A stretch of 64,000 nucleotides of DNA from Rhizobium esperanzae (GTDB lineage: Bacteria; Pseudomonadota; Alphaproteobacteria; Rhizobiales; Rhizobiaceae), in assembly GCF_014197615.1 (NCBI RefSeq), contig NZ_JACIFY010000023.1, positions 1 to 64,000 on the forward strand. The letters are read 5' to 3'. Made by a program: the position numbers and the translations under genes. Within the stretch, counting starts at the first letter, position 1; each line of letters opens with the position of its first letter. The notes under the pieces were generated by a model. It did not search any database and was not told the origin of the DNA. It saw only the letters and a program-made list of their open reading frames with translations. Positions 23,330 through 32,473 of this stretch are shown piece after piece.

Positions 23330-24456
23330 ATGCGACAATCTCCGCCTCATCACTCCAGACGGTGCATGTGCCGCTTGGCGAGCGCGCCTACGACATCCTG
23401 ATCGGCCCAGGGCTGGTCGCGCGGACCGGCGCCGAAATCGCCTTGCGTCTCAAGGGCCGCAAGGCGGCTGTGATCACCGACGAAAATGTCGCGCCGCTCT
23501 ATCTCGAGGCCCTGATCGCCAGTCTTGGTGAAGCGGGCATTGCCGCGGCCGAGGTCGTGCTGCCGGCCGGCGAAAAGACCAAGAGCTTCGAACATCTGAT
23601 GACGGCCTGCGACAAGGTGCTCGAAGCCCGCGTCGAGCGCAACGATTGCGTTATCGCGCTCGGCGGCGGCGTCATCGGCGACCTCTCGGGATTTGCGGCC
23701 GGCATCGTCAGGCGCGGCGTGCGTTTCGTGCAGGTGCCGACCTCGCTGCTGGCGCAGGTGGATTCGTCCGTCGGCGGCAAGACCGGCATCAATTCCCGCC
23801 ACGGCAAGAATCTGATCGGCGTCTTCCACCAGCCTGACCTGGTTCTGGCCGATACGGATGTGCTGAATACGCTGAGCGAGCGCGAATTCCGCGCCGGTTA
23901 TGCCGAGGTTGCCAAATACGGGCTGATCGACAAGCCGGATTTTTTCGCCTGGCTGGAAGCCAACTGGAAAGCGGTTTTTGCAGGCGGGTCGGCACGCATC
24001 GAGGCGATTGCCGCCAGTTGCCAGGCGAAGGCCGATGTCGTCGTTGCCGACGAGCGCGAGAACGGCCAGCGGGCGCTGCTCAATCTCGGCCATACTTTCG
24101 GCCATGCGCTTGAGGCGGCGACCGCCTACGACAGTTCCCGCCTCGTGCACGGCGAGGGCGTTTCGATCGGCATGGTGCTGGCCCATGAATTCTCCGCGCG
24201 GATGAATCTCGCAAGTCCCGATGATGCGCGCCGCGTCGAGCGGCACCTGAAGGAGGTCGGTCTGCCGACCCGCATGGCGGAAATTCCGGGCGAATTGCCG
24301 CCGGCCGAAACGCTGATGGACGCGATCGCGCAGGACAAGAAGGTCAAGAGCGGCAAGCTCACCTTCATCCTGACGCGCGGCATCGGCCAGTCCTTCGTCG
24401 CCGATGACGTTCCGGCCTCCGAAGTGATCAGCTTTCTCAGGGAAAAACATCCTTGA
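23326..24456 (+). CDS. aroB: 3-dehydroquinate synthase
   Basis: This NAD- and metal-dependent enzyme converts DAHP to 3-dehydroquinate. Family segments are ALGGGVIGDLSGFAA, PTSLLAQVDSSVGGKTGIN and the metal ligands in NLGHTFGHALE and HGEGVSIGM. Its 376 residues are typical. It is translationally coupled to aroK on the 5' side and to the CorC-like gene on the 3' side. Confidence 0.96.
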   Translation: MNATISASSLQTVHVPLGERAYDILIGPGLVARTGAEIALRLKGRKAAVITDENVAPLYLEALIASLGEAGIAAAEVVLPAGEKTKSFEHLMTACDKVLEARVERNDCVIALGGGVIGDLSGFAAGIVRRGVRFVQVPTSLLAQVDSSVGGKTGINSRHGKNLIGVFHQPDLVLADTDVLNTLSEREFRAGYAEVAKYGLIDKPDFFAWLEANWKAVFAGGSARIEAIAASCQAKADVVVADERENGQRALLNLGHTFGHALEAATAYDSSRLVHGEGVSIGMVLAHEFSARMNLASPDDARRVERHLKEVGLPTRMAEIPGELPPAETLMDAIAQDKKVKSGKLTFILTRGIGQSFVADDVPASEVISFLREKHP

Positions 24457-25766
24457 CGACGATCGAAGGCGCGCTGGCATTTCTCGCGACATATTGGCCG
24501 GAGATCCTTTCGATCACGGCGCTCGTGCTGATGTCCGCCTTCTTTTCCGGCTCCGAGACCGCTCTGACCGCCGTTTCACGCAGCCGCATCCATACGCTCG
24601 AGGCCAATGGCGACGAACGCGCCGGCCTCGTCCGGCAGCTGATTGAGCGGCGCGACCGGCTGATCGGCGCCCTGCTCATCGGCAATAATCTCGCCAATAT
24701 CCTCTCCTCCTCGATCGCTACCAGCCTGTTCCTCGGGCTGTTCGGCAGTTCCGGCGTGGCGCTCGCGACGCTGGCGATGACCGTCATCCTGGTCATCTTC
24801 GCCGAAGTGCTGCCGAAAAGCTGGGCGATTTCGACGCCCGATCGCTTCGCCCTTGCCGTTGCGCTGCCGGTCAAACTCTTCGTCGTCGTGGTCGGCCCGG
24901 TTTCGTCCTTCGTCAATGCGATCGTGCGGCGGATCCTGGCGCTGTTCGGCATCAACCTCTCGCGGGAGGTATCGATGCTGACGGCGCATGAGGAATTGCG
25001 CGGCGCCGTCGACCTCTTGCACCGCGAGGGATCGGTGGTGAAGGCCGACCGCGACCGTCTCGGCGGCGTGCTCGATCTCAGCGAGCTCGAACTCTCCGAC
25101 ATCATGGTCCACCGCACGGCGATGCGGGCGATCAACGCCGACGATCCGCCCGAAGCGGTGGTGCGCGCCATCCTCGAAAGCCCCTATACGCGCATGCCGC
25201 TGTGGCGCGGCACGATCGACAACATTATCGGCGTCGTGCACGCCAAGGATCTGCTGCGGGCGCTTGCCGAGCCGCTCATGGAGCCGCAGAACCTCGATAT
25301 CGTGAAGATCGCGCAGAAGCCGTGGTTCGTGCCCGACAGCACCAACCTTGAAGACCAGCTCAACGCCTTCCTCAGGCGCAAGCAGCATTTCGCCGTCGTC
25401 GTCGACGAATATGGCGAGGTGCAGGGCATCGTCACGCTGGAGGATATTCTCGAGGAAATCGTCGGCGATATTTCCGACGAGCACGATATCGCGATCCAGG
25501 GTGTGCGCCAGGAGGCCGACGGTTCGGTCGTCGTCGACGGCGCCGTGCCGATCCGCGATCTGAACCGGGCGCTCGACTGGAACCTGCCCGACGAGGAGGC
25601 GACGACGATTGCCGGCCTCGTCATCCATGAATCGATGATCATCCCGGAGGAGCGCCAGGCCTTCACCTTTTATGGCAAGCGTTTCGTGGTCATGAAGCGG
25701 GAAAAGAACCGCATTACCAAGCTGCGCATCCGCCCGGCCGGGGAAGACGGCGCAAAACCGGCCTGA
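24453..25766 (+). CDS. CNNM/CorC-type (HlyC/CorC family) membrane protein with CBS pair
   Basis: The 437-residue protein has an N-terminal DUF21 transmembrane domain (FFSGSETALTAVSRSR), a central CBS pair (IMVHRTAMRAI, LVEDILEEIVGDISDE-like segment) and a C-terminal CorC_HlyC domain. Relatives act in magnesium or cobalt export. Start is TTG at 24453, overlapping the aroB stop (TTGA). Grouping with aroKB is common in alphaproteobacteria. Confidence 0.88.
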   Translation: MTTIEGALAFLATYWPEILSITALVLMSAFFSGSETALTAVSRSRIHTLEANGDERAGLVRQLIERRDRLIGALLIGNNLANILSSSIATSLFLGLFGSSGVALATLAMTVILVIFAEVLPKSWAISTPDRFALAVALPVKLFVVVVGPVSSFVNAIVRRILALFGINLSREVSMLTAHEELRGAVDLLHREGSVVKADRDRLGGVLDLSELELSDIMVHRTAMRAINADDPPEAVVRAILESPYTRMPLWRGTIDNIIGVVHAKDLLRALAEPLMEPQNLDIVKIAQKPWFVPDSTNLEDQLNAFLRRKQHFAVVVDEYGEVQGIVTLEDILEEIVGDISDEHDIAIQGVRQEADGSVVVDGAVPIRDLNRALDWNLPDEEATTIAGLVIHESMIIPEERQAFTFYGKRFVVMKREKNRITKLRIRPAGEDGAKPA

Positions 25767-25807
25767 TCCGGCTTGGATCGCGGGCGATCGGTCTTATATA
25801 GGCTGTG

Positions 25808-26092
25808 TTACCAGCGGGTCGGTTCGTCGGGTGCTGCCGGTTCGACGGCCAGCGCATGCAGGCCGGCGTCGAGTTCCGGTTTCAAAAGCTCGGTGATCGC
25901 CCGGTGGCGCGCCAGCCGCGACATGCCGGCGAATTTGGCCGAAACGATCCTCACCCGCATATGGGTTTCGCCGGTGCCTGTCATATCGGGCTGATGACCG
26001 GCATGCAGGTGGCTTTCGTCGATGACGCTCAGGCGGTCGGGCGCGAAGGCTTCGACGAGTTTTTCTTCGATGCGGGTTCGCAGGGTCATCAT
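25808..26092 (-). CDS. BolA-family protein
   Basis: This 94-residue protein has the BolA fold: IEEKLVEAFAPDRLSVIDESHLHAGH, then HMRVRIVSAKFAGMSRLARHRAI. BolA proteins pair with monothiol glutaredoxins around iron-sulfur clusters and can bind DNA. The conserved histidine in SRLARHRAI is present. It starts at 26092 or 26089 (two adjacent ATGs) and is divergent from the DnaJ-like gene. Confidence 0.92.
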   Translation of the reverse strand: MMTLRTRIEEKLVEAFAPDRLSVIDESHLHAGHQPDMTGTGETHMRVRIVSAKFAGMSRLARHRAITELLKPELDAGLHALAVEPAAPDEPTRW

Positions 26093-26194
26093 CCGGTCTT
26101 GCTGTTTGGCGAAAAAGGTTCCCACCAAGCCAGCAACAAACCCATTTGTCAATTCTTGTTGTCGCGTCGCGACAGCCCCATAATTAGCGCCGTC

Positions 26195-26812
26195 ATGAGA
26201 CTTGATTCCAAATATTTCGATCGCATCCGAACACGCCGCAAACGCGAGCAGGAGACAGAGCAGGCACCGCCTACCTGTCAGTGGGACGGCTGCGACAAAA
26301 AAGGTTCGCATCGCGCTCCTGTCGGGCGCAATGCGGAAGGCCAGTTCTTTTTGTTCTGCTTCGAGCACGTCAAGGACTACAACAAGGGCTACAATTATTT
26401 CTCCGGTCTTTCCGACGGCGAGATCGCCCGCTACCAGAAAGAGGCGATCACCGGCCATCGGCCGACATGGACCGTCGGCGTCAACAAGTCGGCCAAGGAC
26501 AGCCCGCTGCATTCGGAGGTCCGCTCCGGCGCCTATTCGCGGGTTCGCGATCCCTTCGGTTTCGTCAAGGAAGGCGGCAAGGGCAGCGGTCCGCGTTTTC
26601 CCCAGGCGCGCAAGCTGAAATCGCTGGAAAGCAAGGCCTTCGATACGATGGGGCTCGATGCCAGTGCGACCTCGGCGGAAATCAAGAGCCGCTACAAGGA
26701 GCTGGTCAAGAAGCACCATCCGGATGCCAATGGCGGCGACCGCGGCTCGGAGGAACGTTTCCGCGCCGTCATCCAGGCCTATCAATTGTTGAAGCAGAAC
26801 GGTTTTTGTTAA
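26195..26812 (+). CDS. J-domain protein with a zinc-like N-terminal motif
   Basis: The 205-residue protein has a C-terminal J-domain (FDTMGLDASATSAEIKSRY, HPD at 175-177), not the N-terminal one of DnaJ. The N-terminal region carries a possible metal site (CQWDGC at 28-33 and FCFEH at 54-58). It may recruit DnaK to a special client. This gene lies before cobST in rhizobia, but no role in cobalamin synthesis is shown. Confidence 0.85.
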   Translation: MRLDSKYFDRIRTRRKREQETEQAPPTCQWDGCDKKGSHRAPVGRNAEGQFFLFCFEHVKDYNKGYNYFSGLSDGEIARYQKEAITGHRPTWTVGVNKSAKDSPLHSEVRSGAYSRVRDPFGFVKEGGKGSGPRFPQARKLKSLESKAFDTMGLDASATSAEIKSRYKELVKKHHPDANGGDRGSEERFRAVIQAYQLLKQNGFC

Positions 26813-27121
26813 TTCCCGTCCTTGCTCTTGGGCTTCAATCGGGTATGGTCCAAATCGGCTGAGGCCGCAGGCAAACGCGGCTCATATTTGTGCGTTTTCC
26901 CGACATCGCCTCCGCCGACCTTCCGGACGCGGCGTTTCTTGTCCGGGACTCTTTCAAGAATGCTCGCATGCGGTCATTATCCCGCCGAGGTTTCGTTTCA
27001 GTCCCGGAGAAGTATCGCCGACGTTCCGACCTGGACGGGCGCGGAATAAAATCGCGGCGTCACGGTTGCGACATGGCCTGAGACAGTTTGGCCGGGTGGC
27101 ATCACCCGCCTTGGAGACATG
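26813..27121. other. Intergenic region before cobS
   Basis: No gene is supported in these 309 bases. A plus-strand frame of 75 codons at 26822-27049 has a shadow-like composition. No cobalamin riboswitch box was recognised. A short stem GGCCGGGTGGCATCACCCGCC sits just before the cobS ribosome site. Confidence 0.5.
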
Positions 27122-28114
27122 ATGAGCAAGATCGACCTCGATATTTCACAACTGCCCGATACCACCGTTTCGGTCCGCGAGACCTTCGGCATCGATTCCG
27201 ACATCCGCGTTCCCGCCTACAGCAAGGGCGACGCCTATGTGCCGGACCTCGACTCCGACTACCTCTTCGACCGCGAGACGACGCTCGCCATTCTCGCCGG
27301 TTTTGCCCATAACCGCCGGGTGATGATCTCCGGCTATCACGGCACCGGCAAATCTTCGCATATCGAGCAGGTGGCGGCGCGCCTCAACTGGCCTTGCGTA
27401 CGCATCAACCTCGACAGCCATGTCAGCCGTATCGATCTCGTCGGCAAGGATGCGATTGTCGTCAAGGACGGGCTGCAGGTCACCGAATTCAAGGACGGCA
27501 TCCTGCCCTGGGCCTACCAGCACAATGTCGCGCTCGTCTTCGACGAATATGATGCCGGCCGCCCCGACGTGATGTTCGTCATCCAGCGCGTGCTCGAATC
27601 ATCCGGCCGCCTGACGCTGCTCGACCAGAGCCGCGTCATCCGGCCGCACCCGGCCTTCCGTCTGTTTGCGACCGCCAACACCATCGGCCTCGGTGACACC
27701 ACCGGCCTCTATCACGGCACGCAGCAGATCAACCAGGCACAGATGGACCGCTGGTCGATCGTGACGACGCTGAACTATCTGCCGCATGATCACGAAGTGA
27801 ATATCGTCGCCGCCAAGGTGAAGAGCTTCGGCAAGGACAAGGACGGCCGCGATACCGTCTCGAAGATGGTGCGGGTCGCCGACCTGACGCGCGCCGCCTT
27901 CATGAACGGCGATCTCTCCACCGTCATGAGCCCGCGTACCGTCATCACCTGGGCCGAGAATGCCGAAATCTTCGGCGACCTCGCCTTCGCCTTCCGCGTC
28001 ACCTTCCTCAACAAGTGCGACGAACTGGAGCGTCCGCTGGTCGCCGAGCACTATCAGCGCGCCTTCGGCGTCGAGCTGAAGGAAAGTGCCGCCAATATCG
28101 TTCTCGGAGCCTGA
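27122..28114 (+). CDS. cobS: Aerobic cobaltochelatase subunit CobS
   Basis: This AAA+ ATPase, with CobT and CobN, inserts cobalt into hydrogenobyrinic acid a,c-diamide in aerobic cobalamin synthesis. The 330-residue protein shows Walker A GYHGTGKS (71-78), Walker B ALVFDEYD and a sensor segment LFATANTIGLGD. GGAG at 27113-27116 favours the ATG at 27122 over 27119. cobT follows after 13 bases. Confidence 0.96.
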   Translation: MSKIDLDISQLPDTTVSVRETFGIDSDIRVPAYSKGDAYVPDLDSDYLFDRETTLAILAGFAHNRRVMISGYHGTGKSSHIEQVAARLNWPCVRINLDSHVSRIDLVGKDAIVVKDGLQVTEFKDGILPWAYQHNVALVFDEYDAGRPDVMFVIQRVLESSGRLTLLDQSRVIRPHPAFRLFATANTIGLGDTTGLYHGTQQINQAQMDRWSIVTTLNYLPHDHEVNIVAAKVKSFGKDKDGRDTVSKMVRVADLTRAAFMNGDLSTVMSPRTVITWAENAEIFGDLAFAFRVTFLNKCDELERPLVAEHYQRAFGVELKESAANIVLGA

Positions 28115-28127
28115 GGCCCGACCGATC

Positions 28128-30029
28128 ATGGCAGCTCGCGGTGACAATTCGAAAGCAAAGCCCGGCGCGCCCGTCGACGTCGAGCCATTGCGCCGGGCAA
28201 TAACCGGCTGCGTGCGCTCGATCGCCGGCGACGGCGAGGTCGAGGTGACCTTCGCCAATGAACGGCCTGGCATGACCGGCGAGCGCATCCGGCTGCCGGA
28301 GCTTTCCAAGCGGCCGACGGCGCATGAGCTGGCGGTGACCCGCGGGCTCGGCGATTCCATGGCATTGCGCCTCGCCTGCCATGACGAGAAGGTGCATTCG
28401 ACGATGGCGCCGCAGGGCTCGGACGCCCGGGCGATCTTCGACGTCGTCGAGCAGGCACGTGTCGAATCGATCGGCGCGCTGCGCATGGAGGGCATGGCAT
28501 CCAACCTGCGCTCCATGACGGAAGAGAAATATTCCAAGGCGAATTTCACCGGCATCGAGCGCCAGGAAGACGCGCCGGTCGGCGAAGCCGTGGCGATGAT
28601 GGTGCGTGAGAAGCTGACCGGCCAGCGCCCGCCGGCTTCTGCCGGCAAGGTGCTCGATCTCTGGCGTGGCTTCATCGAGGAGAAGGCTGGCGCTGAACTC
28701 GACAATCTGTCTGGCGCGATCAACGACCAGCAGGCCTTCGCTAAGGTCGTTCGCAACATGCTGTCGGCCATGGAAATGGCCGAGGAATACGGCGATGACG
28801 ACAGCGAAGCCGACAATGACGACCAGTCGGAGCAGGAAGACCAGCCGAGCGGCGACGAGCAGGACCAGGACGAGGTCGACGAGGATGCCGGCACCGATGC
28901 CGCCCCTGTCGAGGACAGTGAAGTCGCCGACGAGCAGATGGAGGACGGCGAGACCGAAGGCGCCGAAATCTCCGACGACGACATGATGGAAGAGGGCGAG
29001 GACGATTCGGAAACGCCGGGCGAGACCCGCCGTCCGAACACGCCTTTTTCCGATTTCAACGAGAAGGTCGATTATCACGTCTATACCGAAGAGTTCGACG
29101 AGATCATCACCGCCGAGGAACTTTGCGATGCCGCCGAGCTGGAGCGCCTGCGGGCCTTCCTCGACAAGCAGCTGGCGCATCTGCAGGGCGCGGTCGGGCG
29201 CCTCGCCAACCGGCTGCAGCGCCGCCTGATGGCGCAGCAGAACCGCTCCTGGGATTTCGACCTGGAAGAGGGTTATCTCGATCCGGCCCGGCTGCAGCGC
29301 ATCATCATCGATCCGATGCAGGCGCTTTCCTTCAAGATGGAGCGCGACACGCAGTTCCGCGACACTGTCGTCACCCTGCTCATCGACAATTCCGGCTCGA
29401 TGCGCGGCCGGCCGATCACGGTTGCCGCCACCTGCGCCGACATTCTCGCCCGCACGCTGGAGCGCTGCGGCGTCAAGGTCGAGATCCTCGGCTTTACCAC
29501 CAAGGCCTGGAAGGGCGGGCAGGCGCGCGAGACTTGGCTTGCCGGCGGCAAGCCGCAGACGCCGGGCCGCCTCAACGACCTGCGCCATATCATCTACAAA
29601 TCGGCCGACGCGCCGTGGCGCCGGGCACGCGCCAATCTCGGGCTGATGATGCGCGAGGGCCTGCTCAAGGAAAATATCGACGGCGAAGCGCTGATCTGGG
29701 CGCATAATCGCCTGCTGGCGCGGCGCGAGCAGCGCCGTATCCTGATGATGATTTCGGACGGGGCGCCGGTCGACGATTCGACGCTGTCGGTCAATCCGGG
29801 CAATTATCTCGAGCGGCACCTCCGCGCCGTCATCGAGCAGATCGAGACCCGCTCGCCGGTGGAACTGCTGGCAATCGGCATCGGTCACGACGTGACGCGC
29901 TACTATCGCCGCGCCGTGACGATCGTCGATGCGGACGAGCTTGCCGGCGCGATGACCGAGCAGCTTGCCTCGCTGTTCGAAGATCAATCCACCCAGCCAC
30001 GCGGCGGCCGGCTCCGTCGCGCCGGCTGA
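28128..30029 (+). CDS. cobT: Aerobic cobaltochelatase subunit CobT
   Basis: This is the VWA-domain partner of CobS in the cobaltochelatase. The 633-residue protein has an N-terminal domain, a strongly acidic linker (about residues 223-305, rich in D, E and Q) and a C-terminal von Willebrand A domain with the MIDAS motif DNSGSMRG near residue 419. The ATG at 28128 follows the cobS stop by 13 bases. Confidence 0.96.
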   Translation: MAARGDNSKAKPGAPVDVEPLRRAITGCVRSIAGDGEVEVTFANERPGMTGERIRLPELSKRPTAHELAVTRGLGDSMALRLACHDEKVHSTMAPQGSDARAIFDVVEQARVESIGALRMEGMASNLRSMTEEKYSKANFTGIERQEDAPVGEAVAMMVREKLTGQRPPASAGKVLDLWRGFIEEKAGAELDNLSGAINDQQAFAKVVRNMLSAMEMAEEYGDDDSEADNDDQSEQEDQPSGDEQDQDEVDEDAGTDAAPVEDSEVADEQMEDGETEGAEISDDDMMEEGEDDSETPGETRRPNTPFSDFNEKVDYHVYTEEFDEIITAEELCDAAELERLRAFLDKQLAHLQGAVGRLANRLQRRLMAQQNRSWDFDLEEGYLDPARLQRIIIDPMQALSFKMERDTQFRDTVVTLLIDNSGSMRGRPITVAATCADILARTLERCGVKVEILGFTTKAWKGGQARETWLAGGKPQTPGRLNDLRHIIYKSADAPWRRARANLGLMMREGLLKENIDGEALIWAHNRLLARREQRRILMMISDGAPVDDSTLSVNPGNYLERHLRAVIEQIETRSPVELLAIGIGHDVTRYYRRAVTIVDADELAGAMTEQLASLFEDQSTQPRGGRLRRAG

Positions 30030-30052
30030 TGCCAATCGGGGAAACGTCGGGA

Positions 30053-31072
30053 ATGACAGGCAAACGCCTCCGCCGTGTGGCGTCGATCCTTCTCTGCATC
30101 GCTGCCGGCGCTTCCCCCTCATGGGCCGGCGACGTGCCGGTCATTAGCCGGCAAATATCCGATTTCAGGATCGGCTCTTCGCAGATGCACTTCGGCGCGC
30201 TGGAATTTCTCGGCGGGCTGGAGATGGTCTCCAGCAAAGCGCTGTTCGGTTCGCTTTCCTCCATCCGCTTCCGGCCGGATCAAAAACATTTCGTCGTGGT
30301 GCTCGATACCGGTCAGTGGCTGACCGGCAGCATCGAGCGCGACGTCAAGGGCAGGCTTTCCGGCCTTTCCGATGTCGAGATCACGCCGATGAAGAACATC
30401 GCCGGACGCAGCTTCGAGGGCAAGGGTTATATGGATGCCGAGGGCCTGGCGTTCGACGGCGACCGGATCCTGGTCTCCTTCGAGCAGGAACATCGCGTCG
30501 ACGTCTATCCCGATCCCGGCTTTGCCCAATCGCGCGCCATCGGCACTCTGCCGATCCTCATCCCGCGCAAGATGCTGAGCGACAACCGTGGTATCGAAAC
30601 CATCACCGTCGCGCCCGCGTCGAGCCCGCTCAAGGGCGGCGTGGTCATCGTTTCCGAACGTGGTCTCGACCGCAACGGCAACCGGTTGGCGGCCATTCTG
30701 AGCGGGCCGCTGAAAGGGCAGTTCGCGGTCGCACGCGACGGCAGCTTCGACGTCACCGACGGCGCTTTCCTGCCGAACGGCGACCTACTGCTCCTGGAGC
30801 GGCGTTTCAACATGGCCGAAGGCATCGGCATGCGCCTTCGGCGCATCAAGGGCGCCGATATCCGGCCCGGCGCCGTCGTCGATGGTGAGTTGCTGCTCGA
30901 AGGCGATTTCAATTCGCAGATCGACAATATGGAAGGGCTCGACACTTTCCAGGCCGCCGACGGCACGACCCATCTCATCCTGATATCGGACGACAACCAT
31001 TCGATCCTGCAGCGCAATCTGATGCTGGAATTCCGACTTTCCGACAGTGTGAAGCAGGCTGCGTCAGACTGA
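30053..31072 (+). CDS. Secreted esterase-like / phytase-like protein
   Basis: The 339-residue product has a signal peptide (RRVASILLCIAAGASPSWA) and a beta-propeller-like repeat pattern of the phytase-like domain (PF13449 type), with DAEGLAFDGDRILVSFE and GIETI. Activity is unknown. An earlier ATG at 30029 overlaps the cobT stop (TGATG) and would add eight residues to the signal peptide; it could mean coupling to cobT. Confidence 0.75.
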   Translation: MTGKRLRRVASILLCIAAGASPSWAGDVPVISRQISDFRIGSSQMHFGALEFLGGLEMVSSKALFGSLSSIRFRPDQKHFVVVLDTGQWLTGSIERDVKGRLSGLSDVEITPMKNIAGRSFEGKGYMDAEGLAFDGDRILVSFEQEHRVDVYPDPGFAQSRAIGTLPILIPRKMLSDNRGIETITVAPASSPLKGGVVIVSERGLDRNGNRLAAILSGPLKGQFAVARDGSFDVTDGAFLPNGDLLLLERRFNMAEGIGMRLRRIKGADIRPGAVVDGELLLEGDFNSQIDNMEGLDTFQAADGTTHLILISDDNHSILQRNLMLEFRLSDSVKQAASD

Positions 31073-31155
31073 TGTCACACGCTTTGGCTATCGGATGAAC
31101 CGCTGTCGGCCGATCTGAGCCTTCGTCCCGTCGCTGCTATCGGAGGGAAGTCATC

Positions 31156-31719
31156 GTGCATATCCATGTCATGGGCGCGTCCGGTTCCGGCACGACATCG
31201 CTCGGCCTTGCGCTTGCCGAAAGGCTCGATATCGCCCATCTCGACACCGACGATTTCTTCTGGCTGCCGACCGACCCGCCGTATACCGCGGCAAGGGACG
31301 CCGATGAGCGCATTCGGCTGCTTCTCGAGGCGGCGGCGCGCCATGACGGCTGGGTCCTCTCCGGCTCCGCGCTGAAATGGGGGAGGCAGATCGAGCCGTT
31401 CTACGATCTGATCGTCTTCCTGAGGATCGATCCGGAACTCCGGATGGCGCGCATCCGTGCGCGCGAGATTGCCCGATACGGAGAGAGGATCGGGCCGGGC
31501 GGCGACATGGAAGTCAAAAGCGGAGAATTCATGGAATGGGCGGCAAGTTACGATACATCAGGTCCCGAACGCCGCAGTCTTGCGGCGCATGAGCAATGGC
31601 TGGAAACGCAGACTGCGCCGGTGCTGCGGCTCGATACATCGCGAGAGATCGACGATCTGACGGCAGAGGTGCTGCTGCATCCTGCGATCGCCGCAGGCGC
31701 CGTCCGGCGGCGTCGGTGA
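31156..31719 (+). CDS. P-loop kinase-like protein with altered Walker A
   Basis: The 187-residue protein resembles adenylate-kinase-related P-loop proteins. Its nucleotide loop is GASGSGTTSLG, with threonine where lysine normally sits. DTDDFFW and the Arg-rich lid (RIRAREIARYGERI) fit a small-molecule kinase fold. Start is GTG at 31156 with GGAGGG upstream. Substrate unknown. Confidence 0.75.
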   Translation: MHIHVMGASGSGTTSLGLALAERLDIAHLDTDDFFWLPTDPPYTAARDADERIRLLLEAAARHDGWVLSGSALKWGRQIEPFYDLIVFLRIDPELRMARIRAREIARYGERIGPGGDMEVKSGEFMEWAASYDTSGPERRSLAAHEQWLETQTAPVLRLDTSREIDDLTAEVLLHPAIAAGAVRRRR

Positions 31720-31728
31720 CGTCGTTGC

Positions 31729-32364
31729 TCAGCTGGCGCGTGCGGCCTGCATCGGCCGCAGCACGTTCATCAGCGCGCCATAGGGCAGCAGCATGACGAG
31801 GCCGACGATCATCTTGACGGCGAAATCGCCGAGCGCCCAGGAAATCCAGCGCGGCGCCTCCGTGGCGAAGACTCCGAAGATGGGAGCGGCTTCCAGCGCG
31901 AAGGGTTCGTTCGGGCCGAGGAAGACGAAAAACGCGGCGAAGGACAGCGAGAAGAACATCACCGTATCGAGCGCCGAGCCGATCAGCGAGCCGACGAGCG
32001 GCGCGCGCCACCAGGCCTGGCGGCGAAGGCGGTTGAAGACGGCGATATCGAGCAACTGGCCGGCGAGATAGGCCGAGCCGGAAGCGATGGCGATACGCGG
32101 CACTGACGTAAAGAAGGAGAGCGTCACGCCGACGACGAAGCCGGCAAAGACGACCTTGCGGGCTGCCTGCGGGCCGAACTGGCGGTTGGTCAGGTCGGTG
32201 ATCAGGAAGGCGACCGGATAGGAGAAAGCGCCCCAGGTCAGGATGTCGGCCAGGTTGATGCCGGCGACTTCGGCGTTCAGCGGAAACTGCACGAGGAAGT
32301 TGGAAGCGACGACGACAAGCGTCATCAGGGCGACATAGGCGATCGTATAGCGCGTCTTCAGCAT
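31729..32364 (-). CDS. Queuosine precursor transporter (YhhQ/VUT family)
   Basis: This 211-residue inner-membrane protein has about six membrane helices and the family segments DLTNRQFG and FFTSVPRIAIASGSAYLAGQ. YhhQ-type proteins import preQ0/preQ1 for queuosine in tRNA. AGGAT precedes the ATG at 32364. The leader just upstream has preQ1-riboswitch-like features whose A-rich tail includes the start codon. It is downstream of rpmB but separated by a terminator. Confidence 0.88.
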   Translation of the reverse strand: MLKTRYTIAYVALMTLVVVASNFLVQFPLNAEVAGINLADILTWGAFSYPVAFLITDLTNRQFGPQAARKVVFAGFVVGVTLSFFTSVPRIAIASGSAYLAGQLLDIAVFNRLRRQAWWRAPLVGSLIGSALDTVMFFSLSFAAFFVFLGPNEPFALEAAPIFGVFATEAPRWISWALGDFAVKMIVGLVMLLPYGALMNVLRPMQAARAS

Positions 32365-32405
32365 TTTTTTATCCTGGGTGATGCCACCAGTTGGAGTGCT
32401 CAGGC
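32361..32405 (-). promoter_or_regulatory. preQ1-riboswitch-like leader covering the start codon
   Basis: On the minus strand, CCTG (32405-32402) can pair with CAGG (32376-32373). CACC lies immediately before CAGG, and ATAAAAAAATG follows it. Loop bases GCAT (32384-32381) can pair with ATGC (32364-32361), closing an H-type pseudoknot over the start. CACC, the P1 strand and an AUAAAAAA tail are preQ1-I hallmarks. The usual UUC in the loop is missing, so this may be a variant or a chance hairpin. Confidence 0.45.
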
Positions 32406-32409
32406 AAAG

Positions 32410-32447
32410 CAAAAGGCCTGACCGGGTTTATCCGTCCAAGCCTTTTG
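32410..32447 (-). terminator. Rho-independent terminator of rpmB
   Basis: On the minus strand CAAAAGGCTTGGACGG and CCCGGTCAGGCCTTTTG form a long stem with a few mismatches around ATAAA, followed by CTTTG. It begins 27 bases after the rpmB stop and would uncouple rpmB from the transporter gene. Confidence 0.7.
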
Positions 32448-32473
32448 AAGCCGTATGAAAGAAGGGCAGAAGC

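Noticed and set aside
26822..27049. 75-codon plus-strand frame before cobS
   Set aside because: No ribosome site, shadow-like composition and no protein family.
26813..27121. Cobalamin riboswitch before cobS
   Set aside because: No B12-box-like sequence was found in the leader.
28008..30122. 704-codon minus-strand frame opposite cobT
   Set aside because: cobT is unmistakable on the plus strand, and the antisense frame has no recognisable domain.
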